From the NCBI GenBank assembly GCA_018902385.1, contig JABSSW010000004.1, positions 1,054,001 to 1,118,000 on the forward strand: a stretch of DNA of 64,000 bases, in the 5' to 3' direction. Made by a program: the position numbers and the translations under genes. How positions within the stretch are numbered: the stretch's first letter is position 1; every line of letters starts with the position of its first letter. The DNA is from Physcia stellaris. Taxonomy: Eukaryota > Ascomycota > Lecanoromycetes > Caliciales > Physciaceae. The notes beneath the pieces are model-generated. The model saw only the letters and a list, made by a program, of their open reading frames with translations. It had not been told where the DNA came from and made no database searches. Positions 11,756-22,818 of this stretch are shown here, piece by piece.

Positions 11756-12220
11756 TCAATCCGAGTCCATTCCCTCTTCCTCTTCCCCTTCCCCATCATC
11801 CCACCCATCCCCTTCAAACCCCCAACAGCCCTCCCCGCCCCCCAAAAAAGCCCGCCCCGGCACCAAACCACCCCCTTCCCCTCTCCCTTCCCCTCCGTCA
11901 CCAAGCCCCAGGTATACATTCGTCTGCGCAGCAAGCAAAGTAAGAGAACAGAGCACCAAAGCGGCGAGAAATAAGCCGTTTGTCCAGGGCGGTGATTTGG
12001 AGGTCGTAGGAGGTGGAGGAGGAGCGCCGGGTTCGTGGGGGTTTGGGAGGGGGTGGCGGAAGAAGAGGTCTTGGTTAGGGTGGTGGTTGAAAGGAGGAGG
12101 GGGAGGGACATTATTGGGGTTGTTTGATGCTTGATTTTGGTTGGGGAGTGGGTTTTGGGTTTTGGTGGGTGGGGATTGCCTACCTATCCCTTTTTTTAAT
12201 CTGGAGAGATTAGATTGTAG
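11756..12220 (-). CDS. Possible exon of a small single-pass membrane protein
   Basis: An open minus-strand frame without its own ATG begins after a CTAATC...CTCCAG splice-acceptor-like signal near 12208. It reads a Pro/Asn-rich stretch, then FRHPLPNPHEPG, then a hydrophobic segment LFLAALVLCSLTLLAAQTNV, and ends in a Gly/Glu-rich tail. The order (Pro-rich linker, short motif, one membrane helix) looks protein-like, but both strands here are low-complexity CCC/GGG sequence that stays open by chance, and no first exon was found. Overlapping frames on either strand are equally open. Treat as tentative. Confidence 0.25.
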   Translation of the reverse strand, partial: LQSNLSRLKKGIGRQSPPTKTQNPLPNQNQASNNPNNVPPPPPFNHHPNQDLFFRHPLPNPHEPGAPPPPPTTSKSPPWTNGLFLAALVLCSLTLLAAQTNVYLGLGDGGEGRGEGGGLVPGRAFLGGGEGCWGFEGDGWDDGEGEEEEGMDSD

Positions 12221-13470
12221 GGCGGATCATTATTGGGTGCGGAATAGGTATCTTCTCTCATGGTGATCCTATCTAGGCATTTCTGGGACTGAGGTAACTG
12301 AATGAGGAGCCGGCATCTCGGGCAGCTGAATCATACAGCTCCGAGATACGGAACCGGTTATCTGGCTTGAGGCTGGACATCGCGAGTTTTAAGGTGGCCT
12401 GGGCTTCGGTGGGATTGTCGCTTGAGATCCCAAATCCTCAGAGCATTCCCCGAAAAACCTTTGCCAAAATGAGAATAAAAGTGTCTGTAACCCATATCAC
12501 ATCATCGGCCCATAATAAACTACATGTACGCTACAAAATCTCTGATACATGGCCTTCGTGATAGGCATCAAGTCCGGTGAATGCTGAGACTGTAGCCATA
12601 TATTCAGCCGAGTCTACTATTCTGCGAGGATACCGTGCTCATATCAATAATAACTAACCCGATTTACTCTGTTGGCGCTGGGACGTAGGAGTACCCATAC
12701 TTGACCGAAACAGGTTGGAGACTAGCTCGTAGGCAAGTATCTTCAACGAATTGCTGGGCTGCGGCTCTGGATGTACGTGGTATCCCGAAAGACATTCGGG
12801 TTCAGTGGAAAGAATAGGTTGGTTAATGGCTCATTTCATGCTTGGAGTGGGCCGGCGGATACTTTTCTCTCGAAAGCCTGGTTAGGTAGGCGAAGTTCGA
12901 TAGCATCGGTTTAATAATGGTCGGAACGAGGGCCTATCTCGATGTCTTCAGCATAATCATTCTCCTTTCCGTTTGTATTGTATGAAAAGGCTGGCGTACT
13001 GCGAATTCTCCTAGACTGGCCTATGCGTGATAGCACTCCACGAAAAGCCGCACAGGGAGCCAGACATCTTCGGGGCATCTGCCGCTACTTTATGTATTAC
13101 CAAGTATCGCGGTGACTAGAGATCAATTAATGGCCCTACTTTCACAGACCGTCACCGAAGCGAAGTTGAAGGTGAAGTGTGCCTGCCTATAAAGTAATTA
13201 CCCAATAATGAGGGGTGTGATATTATACGCTACGATAGAATTATACTAGCAGAATAAAGTAAGAAATGACAAACGGAAGAAGACTCAACTATTACCAGCC
13301 ACTCCCATGTACGCCTTTCAGTGACTAGATGCTCAATCTCGCCCAATATCCCAGCAACTCCACAACTCACAAGCCAAGCTATTAAAACTCCCACAACTCT
13401 GAACTGAAACCTGCTGTGCTCCGTTCAACATTAGCCGTGAAAATCGTAAAAGAAGAAGAAAAGGAACTGC
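12221..13470. other. Intergenic, nothing recognised
   Basis: About 1.25 kb with only short frames. No repeat, RNA gene or clear promoter element noticed. Confidence 0.4.
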
Positions 13471-16390
13471 TCAATCCCCAACCAACTGCCCCCTCCCATC
13501 CCCATCTTCCATATCCCCTCCGTCACCTCCTTCACCTTCTTCCTCTTCCCCTTCCCCTTCCCCACTCCCCTCCCTCTCCCTTTCAGCCTCCATCTTCTCC
13601 TTCGCCCTTTTATACCTCAAACTCCTGCCGTCAACCTTCCCACTCCGGGAAAGGAGATTGCCCTCCTCATCCCGATCCTTACCCGCCCCACTCCGTCTCA
13701 GCTTCCGCGTCTCGCGCAGACTGGCTTTGCGGGTAGCCGGTGCTGCGGGGACTCCGGCTGCGCTCCACGGCGGGCCTGGAGCGGCAGCTGCGGGCGAAGG
13801 CACTGCAGCGGGCGTAGTGACTGTGGTGCTCGATGTGGTGACAGGAGGTGTACTGGCTGCTGCTGGCGTGGGTGGTGCTGGGGGACTAGGCGCTGCTGCT
13901 GGGCTTTGCTCCGCTGGGCTCTGCACCGCTGGGGGTGCAGGACTGTTCACGGCGGCCGGGGTGGTGGTCGCGGGACTGTCGACAGCTACGGGACTATCGA
14001 CAGCCATGGGACTGTTGACTGCCGCTGGACTGTTTACTGCTGCAGGGCTGTTGACTGCGGCGATGACAGGGGGCGGGGTATCAACTACTATGGGTGCAGG
14101 AGCTGGGCTGTTCACAGTGGCAACTACCGGAGTGGTAGCAGCGGATTTATTGACGACTCCGCCAGCGCTAGCTCTGCGTTTCGGATTCGGCGTTCCGTAG
14201 CGTACAGAACGACCATCGACCCTACCATCTGGGCGGAGAAGGCGGCCTCGATCGTCGCGGGTGCGTGGGACGGACCGAAGATCCTGTTTTTCCTTAGGGC
14301 CATCTTTTCCTTTGACTGATTCTCTGGATTTGGAATTTTCGCTTTCTAAGCGCGTGGGAGGCTCGAGCTGGTGCGGGTTCTCCGGGTAGGGTGAGGGCTG
14401 GAAGATACCGTTAAGCTTCTGTGGCGGTACCCATGGCAATTGCTCAGTTTGACTCGGTGTAAAAGTTGAGGATGGCTGTTGGGTGCTGTGGGCACTGCTC
14501 TCTGTCCAACTCGCGGGAAGACCATTCTCGAACTCGAAGACGGTAGTCTTTCTACGCTTGGGAGACGGCCCACCCGTTTGGTTGTTGATATTGCGGCGAG
14601 GACTGCGCTTGTCGCGAGGTGAGGTGTGTAGATCTGGACGAGTGGCTTCTTTAGGACCCACCCAGCCTGGTTTCTCCCAATCGGGGGTGGGAAGACGGAC
14701 TTTCTCACCACGTCGAGGGCCACGGGTGACAGGGCGGGGTGATGGGGGCCTTTGAGAATCTGGAGCGTAGTCATCATCTTCAGGGTCCGAAATCTGAACT
14801 ACATTGGCGTCATTAAGGTGTCGAGCTGCGACAACTGGACGATTGACTGTTGTGAATTGGTTGACAGCAGCAACAGGTGGCGTGCTTCGGACATGAGGTT
14901 CAGGAATGGGGACAAAAAATGATGAGGGCATTGGTTGATTGAGCTGTGGGACTGGAACGCTTGGAGCAAGTGGTCTATGATTAGAATCGTTAGGAAGTTC
15001 AGGACCTTGTCGAGCTCGGTACTCAGGGGTTACACCATAGAGGTCGCGCTCTATTGGTTTAGCCATGGGTAAGTCGTAGACTCCTGGCGACAGACCCAGT
15101 CGCTTGGCTTCTGCGAGGGGTTTGACATTACCCGGGAATGGCGCAGGCACGTCTTCTGCTTGTGGAGTTGTCGACGCACTGTTTGGGACTTCCTTGCGAC
15201 CTGCTGTGACCTGCGGTATCGATCTACTGGAAACTAAATCGGTCATGCCCTCATGATTCGCAGTAGGATTAGGAAAACCTTGCGTGGACTGTGGTGTGTA
15301 ACCCGTGACAGTATGGGATGATTGAGTCGATGGTGCAGAAATTTCTTCCAAATTCTTCACCCGGCGCTTGGTCACCAGCATCTCCAGTCTCAGACCATCA
15401 AGGTCTCCGACTCTGCTGTTCAACCTGGATACGTTGTCTGTCAATGCCTCGAACTCCTTTGGAAAGCTTGGACCGTTCTTGGCATTCCGCGCGGCACTAG
15501 ATGACCTATCCGCTTTGATCTCCTCCACGGCAGATTTGAGCGTGGCTATTTCCCTCTTTAGCTCATTCATCGTCATCGAAATAGATTCTATATCAGTTCG
15601 CTGTCGGTTGCTGATCTCAATCGGATCCTGAGGTTTGGGTGGCGCTTGGTGGGCCACGACTGGTGAGTTCACGCCATTGGAGATGCTTCCTTTTGCTGAA
15701 TTGGGTCGAGTTCGGATTATAGGTGACGGCGCATTGGCTGCAGGATTCATGAAACTGCTGCTGTTCTTTATCATGGGCGCCACAGTCTGATTCGCTGCTA
15801 TGTCATATAGGTTCAATCTTGAGAGTTGGAAGAAAGTACGATCGCTGTAAGAAAATAAAGATCAGTTAGCTCATACAAAGGAAAAAGAGATGGTTAATAA
15901 GAAAGAAAAGATAGAAAAACGAGATTCGGTGTGGCAGATCACGCGATTGTGGCCAAGTGTCAGATTCGGTGATCTCGGATGACTAAGCGAGATAAAGAAA
16001 TGCAGTCGCGAAAGTATGTAAGACATGGCACACTTACTTCAATAAAAACTTGCCCTCGGGCGCCTCAACGCAGCGCATTCCGAGTATCGACTTGCAGTTT
16101 GCGCAGCAGATCGGGCGAACAATACAGCCTCCTAATTCGGTATCAGGAGAGCCGGCGCGTGTCTCTGGCACGATTTCCATCTTTTCGGGTCTGAAATAGG
16201 ACGGATGTTCGTAGGTAAAATGTGTCTTGGAGATGGATACCCAAGCGTTCCACATGGAACAGATCTTGTGATTGCACGAGCCACAGTGGCAATTGACCTG
16301 GCTGGGTGCCATGATGCTGGGGGAAACGGGGTTTGGCGACTGTTCTGCTGGGAGATTAAAATATGTTGGCCGGCTTCGGCTCACAGCCAT
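13471..16390 (-). CDS. Mis18/Yippee-type zinc-domain protein with long disordered tail
   Basis: Two exons, 16038-16390 and 13471-15844. The intron 15845-16037 joins GKFLL to NDRTFFQLSRLNLYD, giving 908 residues. The N-terminal 140 residues hold a Mis18/Yippee-like domain: a first Cys cluster CHCGSCNHKIC, then GCIVRPICCANCKSILGMRC, then the FFQLSRLNLYD end block. Mis18 proteins of this fold help load centromeric histone CENP-A; Yippee and Cereblon share the fold, so the role is inferred. A probable coiled coil lies near residues 200-235 (MTMNELKREIATLKSAVEEI). The rest is disordered and basic/proline-rich. It contains two copies of a motif G-x-L-L-x3-G-x-V-D-G-R-S-x-R-Y near residues 650 and 845, with an SP-rich array between them. 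A second ATG 15 bases after a PSI codon at about 16312 could also start the domain. Confidence 0.7.
13850..14130 (-). repeat. VNSPA/VDSPA-type codon repeat array
   Basis: Inside the Mis18-like gene, six or so degenerate 5-7-residue units of the form A-V-N/D-S-P-A/M/V are followed by further Ala-Pro-Ser units. Almost every unit has a Ser-Pro or Thr-Pro step, the minimal CDK/MAPK phosphorylation site. Low complexity makes it prone to slippage. Confidence 0.8.
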
Positions 16391-17148
16391 GCAGATGTTA
16401 TCTCGGAACCTTGGTGCCAGCAGTTCAAATGGGAAGCCAGACCACGACGCTGAATACCTCGAACAAGTGTCTCCAGTGTCGCGAGACGGCGGACAGCCGA
16501 GGGGGGGAAACCGGAGATGTTTACGAAAAAGTTTAGATGAAAAAGTAGTTGTTGTTGTTCGGCGCTAATAAAGAGTAAATGTAAGCGCAATTGATTAGCC
16601 CCCTGTCGGCTGACTGTGTGCTGCAGTGAGCTGCACAGGCTTATCGAGATTGGTCTAGATGCCGAGACGCACGAAACCGGAAGAGTAGCGGTCATGGTAC
16701 GGAATGTGTGCATGAAGCACATGAAGAGATAGGCCGTCATCCGAAAAGTCGTAATCAATTCAATGACGCAAGTCCAAGCGTGCAGGAAAAGAATGGATAC
16801 CGAGAGAAACTCGACAAGGATCATTAAGGTATTCTAGAGCCCTCGGACGCATTCATTAGAGATGGAGTCGTCGCCAGCCTGATTAGATCAGACTCGTCGT
16901 AATTTATACTCTACGCTAGATTAGTGTTCCTCCATTACCGGCATGCAGCCGCGGGAGGCGCACATGATCACATCCTCCGAGGCTCAAGTAAGGTAGTTGT
17001 AGCTAGCACTTATCGCCAGACTGGATCAACAAGCAAATCTACCGAGCCATCCAGATTCAACCTGGTCTGACCGTTGATGCTGCCGCGGTGAATCTACCAC
17101 TCCGAATCAACCCTGAAACGCCCATATCCAGAATAACCATCCGACACC
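16391..17148. other. Divergent intergenic region
   Basis: 758 bases between the starts of the Mis18-like gene and the complex I subunit gene, so it should hold both promoters. No consensus element was recognised with confidence. Confidence 0.4.
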
Positions 17149-17519
17149 ATGCCCACCCCCGAATCTCCCATGTTCCTCTCCCGCAAACCTACCGTTCCTC
17201 CCACCTTCGATGGCGTTGACTACGAAGACACTGCGCGACTGAAGGCCGCCCAAGATGCCATCATACGCGAGCAATGGGTGAAGAATATGATGGCGCGGCT
17301 AGTGCGGGAGGAATTGAGCAAGTGCTATTACAGGGAAGGCGTCAATCATCTGGAAAAGTGTGGGGCATTGAGAGGTATGTCGCCCAATATCTTGCGAAAA
17401 GCACGCTGAAGCTGACATAAGGCGTTGCAGAACGGTATTTCAAGGCGCTGAAGGAGGGAAAAGTACACGGGTACCTGTTTGAGCAGCAGAATTACATACC
17501 GAAGGAGGGTGGATCATGA
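17149..17519 (+). CDS. NADH:ubiquinone oxidoreductase 12 kDa subunit (NDUFB10/PDSW type)
   Basis: Two exons, 17149-17374 and 17431-17519, with a 56-nt intron (GTATGT donor, AAGCTGAC branch site, CAG acceptor) in phase, giving 104 residues. The sequence opens MPTPESPMFLSRKPTVPPTF, then FDGVDYEDTARLKAAQDAII, REQWVKNMMARLVREEL, and the Cys-containing CYYREGVNHLEKCGALRERY. This is the conserved pattern of the fungal 12 kDa complex I accessory subunit. It acts in the membrane arm of respiratory complex I on the intermembrane-space side. Full length for the family, with no break. Its 3' end converges on palC with 144 bases between. Confidence 0.9.
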
Positions 17520-17663
17520 TTGCCTTCACGTCAAAAACACATTATGATGGCGTTGGAGTTTGGTATCTTAAAGCCAGATATGTCCGAGTCGAGGACATCG
17601 TTTTACAATTACAATATGGACATCGCTTCGCAGGACAAACATTGGGATGCCCGTCGGGCGTGT

Positions 17664-19152
17664 CTAGTAATAGCTATCATTGGCTGTCGCTTTGGCGCCT
17701 CCAGGGAATGTCCCAGGTAACTGAGCTGGCCGTGGTAAATCTTCGTCGTCGTCGCTGCTGCTGCTATCATCTCCAGCAAAAGCGTCGTCACCCTTGTTCG
17801 GAGGAGCACGCATCCGTGCCAACGTGTCCGCATCCAATACCGGGGGTTTATAGAGCTTTGTCGAATGAATATCCCTTCCAGAGGGCATATTTGCTATCAA
17901 GGGACCTGAAGGAGGAACAACCTGCGTGTTTACCTACCGTCGTTAGTAACGGGCAGAAAGACGAAGTCACAAAACCCTACTGTATCATTCATTTTATTCC
18001 ATTTACTCTTCAAGACCTCAACAATTCGGTTTTCCTCGAAGCGTCCAGCATCGCTACCCCAGTCTCCTCCCTTTTCGACCTTCTTATCCTCTTTTCTTTC
18101 CGTCCAGTCTTTTTTTAACTTGGCTAAACCCTGTAACCTCGACCCTCCAACTTGAGGCTTAGTAAGTCCCAGTTCTTCTTCAGCAGCATTGAGCCAAGCA
18201 ATGCCTTTACCGGTCTCGCCGCCCATATCCGCATCGATCCCGAAGAATCTGCAGGCTTTCGCTCTTGAAGTCCGTTTCAGATCATTGACATATCTCACTA
18301 GTGCTGCGTCAATCTGTCCAGAGCGCCCAGTACCCTCTGAGCTTAGCATTGACTCGGCCGTGCCGGCATGATCCGCTGCAGCTAAGCATAACCTTGCAAA
18401 AAGGTGAGACCGCACTTTGGGTATTTCTGGAGGTTTGATCATCCACTCTTTGTCGTTCTTATTCCGATCTTGGGCCACCACACCTGGCCATGGATCATCT
18501 TTTAACACTGCAAGTAAGGTGGCTTCTGCAAGAGCGATCCTTGCCAAGGCTCCTTGGGCTGAGGAAGATGTCTCTGGGATTATGCCAGGCGTACAATTTT
18601 CACTAAGGCGGTTCGCCAGATGCATGTGGACGGAATTAGCATCAAGGAGGTGTTTCGTAGCCGCGGAGATGATGGAAACTCGCTGATCAATTGTTGGAGT
18701 TATTGCGGCATAGAGCATATGGATCTGTGATCGGGCCAACAGGGAATGGATGCACCCAAGCGTACTAAGGACGCAGCATAACTCATAGTCCAAGCCTTGC
18801 CCTTTCATTCGAGGTGGCTCCCGTCCTGGCAAGGTTGCTGCGATACAGCTTCGCCACTCAACTTCGATCTCCTTCTCCAACACAACATCCATCTTCTCCT
18901 CCTCAGTTGCCCGATCGCTGAGCGCAGCATCTAGTGCAAGGAGATATGGCACGTATTCATTAAATGTAGAAAAACGCTACTCAGATTGGTCGTCTGTGCT
19001 TGTGGAGGCAGACGCTTGTGTTTCTTCAGAGCATTGCGGACGACACCACGATGTGTAGTGCTAGAACTTGGTACAGCAGAGTGTGAGCTACTACAGATAT
19101 AGGCTTGGAACGTGACTGACGAAGTTGTGGGTAAAGAAAAGTTATACGGCAT
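17664..19152 (-). CDS. palC: PalC, pH-response regulator (BRO1-like domain)
   Basis: Begins [15 protein letters not shown], typical of PalC, then [10 protein letters not shown] and [13 protein letters not shown]; the rest is a BRO1-like helical region, and the last exon has the conserved [16 protein letters not shown]. PalC works at the ESCRT-III/Vps32 platform in the Pal/Rim pathway that leads to processing of the PacC transcription factor at alkaline pH. One intron, 17922-17980 (GTAGGG donor, TTACTAAC branch site, CAG acceptor), joins MNDT to VVPPSGPL. The frame changes at about 18965-18972 at GTTTTTCTACA: one more T in the run gives [13 protein letters not shown], matching the family. With it the exons total 477 codons. 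So this is either a sequence error at a T-run or a recent break; everything else looks functional. Confidence 0.85.
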
Positions 19153-20179
19153 GTTTAGGTTTTTGTATGATGAAGGACAAGTACAATTTTCTTGAAACGC
19201 GATATTTGGGTTATGCAAACACTACTTATTCAGCGGTGGAGACTGTCGAGGTCAAGGTCGTGGTCAGGAGCTTTAAGCTGAACTTGATCATAATTATGTC
19301 TACCTGACAGTTCCTGCCAATATGTCGAGGTCAATGCATCTTACGGCAGACTGCAATCGGGGTGTGGAATAAGGTAGCAAACGACAAACATCAAGAACGG
19401 GTGGTGAACAAACTTTAATCACCTTTTGTAGGGCTTAGGGTTGTAGATGACAGTGACCGCAGCTTGTACAACAAATGGAGTCGCTCATCGACGAGAAGAA
19501 AGACATGCATTCGATCATCGCAAAACCTACGTTCATTCTTGGCACCATGTGGTTGCAACGAGAAAATGTTTAGCACCTCAATCTCAACTTCTCAAATGAT
19601 GATAAACCCGCAGACTTCTTCCGAATGGCTTTTTGACTTTGAGCCCAGAGTACGTAGTACTAGCCTGCTAACTCATAGACTGTAAACTTCAATGACAATC
19701 CACCATCGTCGTCGCGGTGAGCTAAACCTGTAGATCCAAAGCTTTGACATCTTCATGAGCAAAGCTGCTTTCAGCTCGATGACATCTGTCGTGCCGTGCA
19801 TTAGACTCCCAGGACTAACCGACCCAATGGATACTGGCCGGATACCCAATCGACAATTGACCTTAGACATAAAGATACTTTGTGCTGCATGTGCAATTGA
19901 GGCGTTATCTACCAGGTAAGGGGTAGAGACCATCCGATTGAACGACCAGCCTTTTGTATTGACTGCTCAAGGTCGTCACCTCCAGAGAGTCACGAGAGGG
20001 AAAACGATTAATGTTTCAAGAACTTCGTGAGTCGTGTACTGGGTGTCTCGATAGGTAAAGAATCTTGCGCTAAACTGCGCAAAACGCTGCTTAGCCAAGC
20101 GTCAGATATTCCATGACTTTTTGGGTATCAAATACCCATCTCAGGGGCTTGAAGCTTCCGAATGGCCGATTTTGACTCT
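19153..20179. other. Intergenic, nothing recognised
   Basis: About 1 kb between the 5' end of palC and the 3' end of the TAF3-like gene. Only short frames without motifs. Confidence 0.4.
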
Positions 20180-20886
20180 TCAACTGATATCGGTAAGTGG
20201 ACTGCTCTCATCCACAGCAATGTCTGATGTGGGCTTCGTCGACAGTGGAGAGCTTGAGACAGACTCTTTCTGTTCCATTTCATCCTGCCACGCCTGTATA
20301 GTCTCTAGTCGACCACCCTCGATAAGCACAGGCTTCGCATCAGACGGCTTTCCAAGGACAGTGCCTTGATATCTGGATTCTTCTCCAGTCTTGCTATGCT
20401 TTTTCTTGAGGGCTAAACAAGCATTACTCGGATGATCCTTGATAGGGAAGAAGATGTGAAATTACCTGTCAGAAAGTCCTGTCTCTCTTCACCAGCCTCT
20501 AGTGTCCCTACGTCTCCATCGGAAGGAAGTAGTCCAGCGATGCGACGGATTTCCTTGTTGACATCTCCTTGAGCCCATGCAAGGAATGCTTCAATTCCTC
20601 TCATATCCTCTGCTCCCCTGAATTGCTCTTCCATACTGCTTATCTGTGGTCGCAATGCACCGACATCTTGTAAAGCCGAACGGACATCTAAGATTGTTGG
20701 GGTGAGGTCGCCATGGTTTGCAAGAGAGTAGGACGCCGTAGTCTGACCAAGCAGTATGAGATAGCGAGCTGTGAGATCAACCAATATGTCGACGATTACT
20801 GGGCGCGCAGCTTGGAAACCGGCAGCTCTGAGGATCTGTAAGACGACAGGCCGAAAAAGTGAACTGTACAGAGCCTGTGAAGACAT
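20180..20886 (-). CDS. TAF3-like TFIID subunit (bromodomain-associated histone fold)
   Basis: Two exons, 20466-20886 and 20180-20412. A 53-nt intron (GTAATT to TTTAG) joins DFLT to ALKKKHSK, giving 217 residues. The first 90 residues form a histone-fold 'bromodomain-associated' domain: LFRPVVLQILRAAGFQAARP, then VIVDILVDLTARYLILLGQT, then LTPTILDVRSALQDVGALRP. After it comes MRGIEAFLAWAQGD followed by KEIRRIAGLLPS, seen in fungal TAF3. In TFIID, TAF3 pairs with TAF10 through this fold. Fungal forms lack the PHD finger of animal TAF3, as here. TAF8 has the same domain type and remains possible. Divergent from TAF7 next door. Confidence 0.75.
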
Positions 20887-21210
20887 TTCGTGGTGGATTC
20901 AGTGCGCTAGATCTAGTCATCTCGATTATAAGAAGTCCTAGATACCTGACGAGCAGTGACTAGACGCGTGAATGATTCCTGTCGTTGCTATCAGCAGAAC
21001 ATGATTGGAACATTGTATCCAAATTGTAACATTCCATTTGTAACACTAGCGTGTAGCGTGCGGTGGCATTAACGGAGTTAAGGATATTCAACAATTGGAA
21101 TCCTTTGACATCAGTGACGTTGGAAAGACTTGACACCAACCAGCAACTAGGGTCACACCAGCTTGAATAGCACACCTTCACCCAGAGCCATCCATAATCA
21201 CCCTGCCAAT
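20887..21210. promoter_or_regulatory. Shared promoter region of two TFIID subunit genes
   Basis: Only 324 bases separate the start codons of the TAF3-like gene (minus) and TAF7 (plus), so both promoters must lie here. No TATA box was recognised. Bidirectional control is inferred from geometry only. Confidence 0.6.
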
Positions 21211-22818
21211 ATGTCGGAGCCACGCCCCTCATTAAAGATCAAGTTAAATACTGGCCCTCCAAAACCAGCTTCGCAAGTCTCTGAAACGCCTTCCAGTGCA
21301 ATGCCTAAGATAAAGCTCAAACTTCCTAAGAAGCCAACGGACACGCAACCACAGCCTGATCCGAACGCACCAACGTCAATGACAAAGCCGAAAGCTCCAC
21401 GAAAGCCTAGAGTGAAGAAGGAGAAACCCACTCGGACGTCAAACCCGACTCCTAAAAAGCGCGCCCTTGAAGCATCTACCATTAGCGACGACGAGAATGA
21501 GCACTTCGCCGGATCGTCACCGCCACCTCTCAAGAAAACAAAGACCATAAAATTCAATTTCAAGAACGCCCCAAACCCGCCTTTGACACCCGCCCCACTG
21601 ACAAGCGTCCGCCAAATCAAGTTCACAGGCATAAAGGGGAAAAAGCTCTCGGCGACCCGTCCGAAAGGTGTGGGATATGATAGCGAGGCCGAGGATAATG
21701 AATCTGATCCCGCTATCGAAGAAGATTTCATACTCCGCATGCTACCTGGCGAACATTGCGACTACATTCGGGAAGCTGTCGCTGAGCAACGCTTTGGGCC
21801 AAAGTCGCAAGGTGGGGCGGATATACGACTCCGATTCCTGAGAACGGATGGGCGGCGAGCCGTACTGTCAGTTCTTGGAACACTGTATGCTGCTACCCTT
21901 GTGGATCTACCGTGTATCATCGAAGGGATGAAAAGCTGGGATCGGAAAGCGTGGCACAAGAGCGTCGACATCAGCCAGATGCTGCTGATTTTGGGACCAA
22001 TCAAAAATGAAGAAGAGGCTAACAACTTTCCGCTGCCGAAAAGAGATATAGATGAAAAGACGATGCAATACGCGCACGGGCTTACACCACCAATGCGATG
22101 GGTGCGGAAGCGGCGATTTCGGAAGCGAGTCAACAGGGCCGCCATTGAAGACGTGGAAAAGGAAGTAGAACGCTTGCTCGCTGAGGACGCAAAAGCTCGA
22201 AGCTCAAGATGGACCTTTGTCGATGTGCGGCAGCTCGAGATGGAACGTGCTCAGCGCCTCGAAAGGGAGATGCAGGCCGAGATGGAAGGATACGATGAAG
22301 AAGATGCCGAAGGCGAAGATGACGACCAGCAATTTTATGGCGAGGCCGTCGACACGCAAGCAGCTGAGGAGGAACCCGAGGATGATTTCGAACTACATCT
22401 GCAACAGGCGTTCGAGGAGGAGGAAGCCGAGCAAGATACGTCGGCGACTACGCCTGCTCAGCTTACCAGCACGAATGCTCCATCGCCCGGGTCTTTTGCT
22501 CTGGATACTCCAATAGCGGCCGAGAGCCCAGCTGCAACAATGTCAAAAGCAGCCACGTCGGGTGACGAGGACGAGTCTTCGGATGAAGATGCGGATTCCA
22601 TAGATGACGTCGATGAAGATGCGGTGGAGCAGCAACAAGACATGCTGCGGCAGCGGGAGGCGATAGAGGATCTTCAAGCGGCGATCAAGAGCCAAGAAGC
22701 AGAGTTGGAACGAGTGCAAAACAACATATTGAAGAAGAAATTGGTTGCCAAGATACAAAGCCTTAGAGCTGAATTGGAATCTAAGATGGCGGCCATGGGC
22801 GAGGGCGCAGAGGAATGA
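21211..22818 (+). CDS. TAF7: TFIID subunit 7 (TAF7, TAFII55 N-terminal domain)
   Basis: Single exon, 535 residues from ATG 21211 (an upstream in-frame TTG is not a start). The first 165 residues are basic and disordered with repeated KIKLKLPKKP-like blocks. The TAFII55 domain spans about residues 168-330: EEDFILRMLPGEHCDYIREA, then ADIRLRFLRTDGRRAVLSVL, then TLYAATLVDLPCIIEGMKSW, then LTPPMRWVRKRRFRKRVN. That final block is the hallmark of TAF7. An acidic middle and a C-terminal coiled coil (EAIEDLQAAIKSQEAELERV) complete the usual fungal layout. TAF7 contacts TAF1 and restrains its activity in the pre-initiation complex. Intact frame; usual length. Confidence 0.92.
   Translation: MSEPRPSLKIKLNTGPPKPASQVSETPSSAMPKIKLKLPKKPTDTQPQPDPNAPTSMTKPKAPRKPRVKKEKPTRTSNPTPKKRALEASTISDDENEHFAGSSPPPLKKTKTIKFNFKNAPNPPLTPAPLTSVRQIKFTGIKGKKLSATRPKGVGYDSEAEDNESDPAIEEDFILRMLPGEHCDYIREAVAEQRFGPKSQGGADIRLRFLRTDGRRAVLSVLGTLYAATLVDLPCIIEGMKSWDRKAWHKSVDISQMLLILGPIKNEEEANNFPLPKRDIDEKTMQYAHGLTPPMRWVRKRRFRKRVNRAAIEDVEKEVERLLAEDAKARSSRWTFVDVRQLEMERAQRLEREMQAEMEGYDEEDAEGEDDDQQFYGEAVDTQAAEEEPEDDFELHLQQAFEEEEAEQDTSATTPAQLTSTNAPSPGSFALDTPIAAESPAATMSKAATSGDEDESSDEDADSIDDVDEDAVEQQQDMLRQREAIEDLQAAIKSQEAELERVQNNILKKKLVAKIQSLRAELESKMAAMGEGAEE

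Noticed and set aside
11470-12134. Long overlapping frames on both strands as two real genes
   Set aside because: They are produced by C-rich/G-rich low-complexity sequence that lacks stops; neither full-length frame has a recognisable domain.
18960-18975. Programmed ribosomal frameshifting in palC
   Set aside because: No slippery heptamer with a downstream structure is evident, the break is at a plain T-run, and similar breaks occur in unrelated genes here.
19538-19543. CTTGGC (GCCAAG on the other strand) as a PacC site controlling palC
   Set aside because: It matches the GCCARG core but lies nearly 400 bases upstream, and a single 6-mer is expected by chance about this often. palC is not known to need PacC control.
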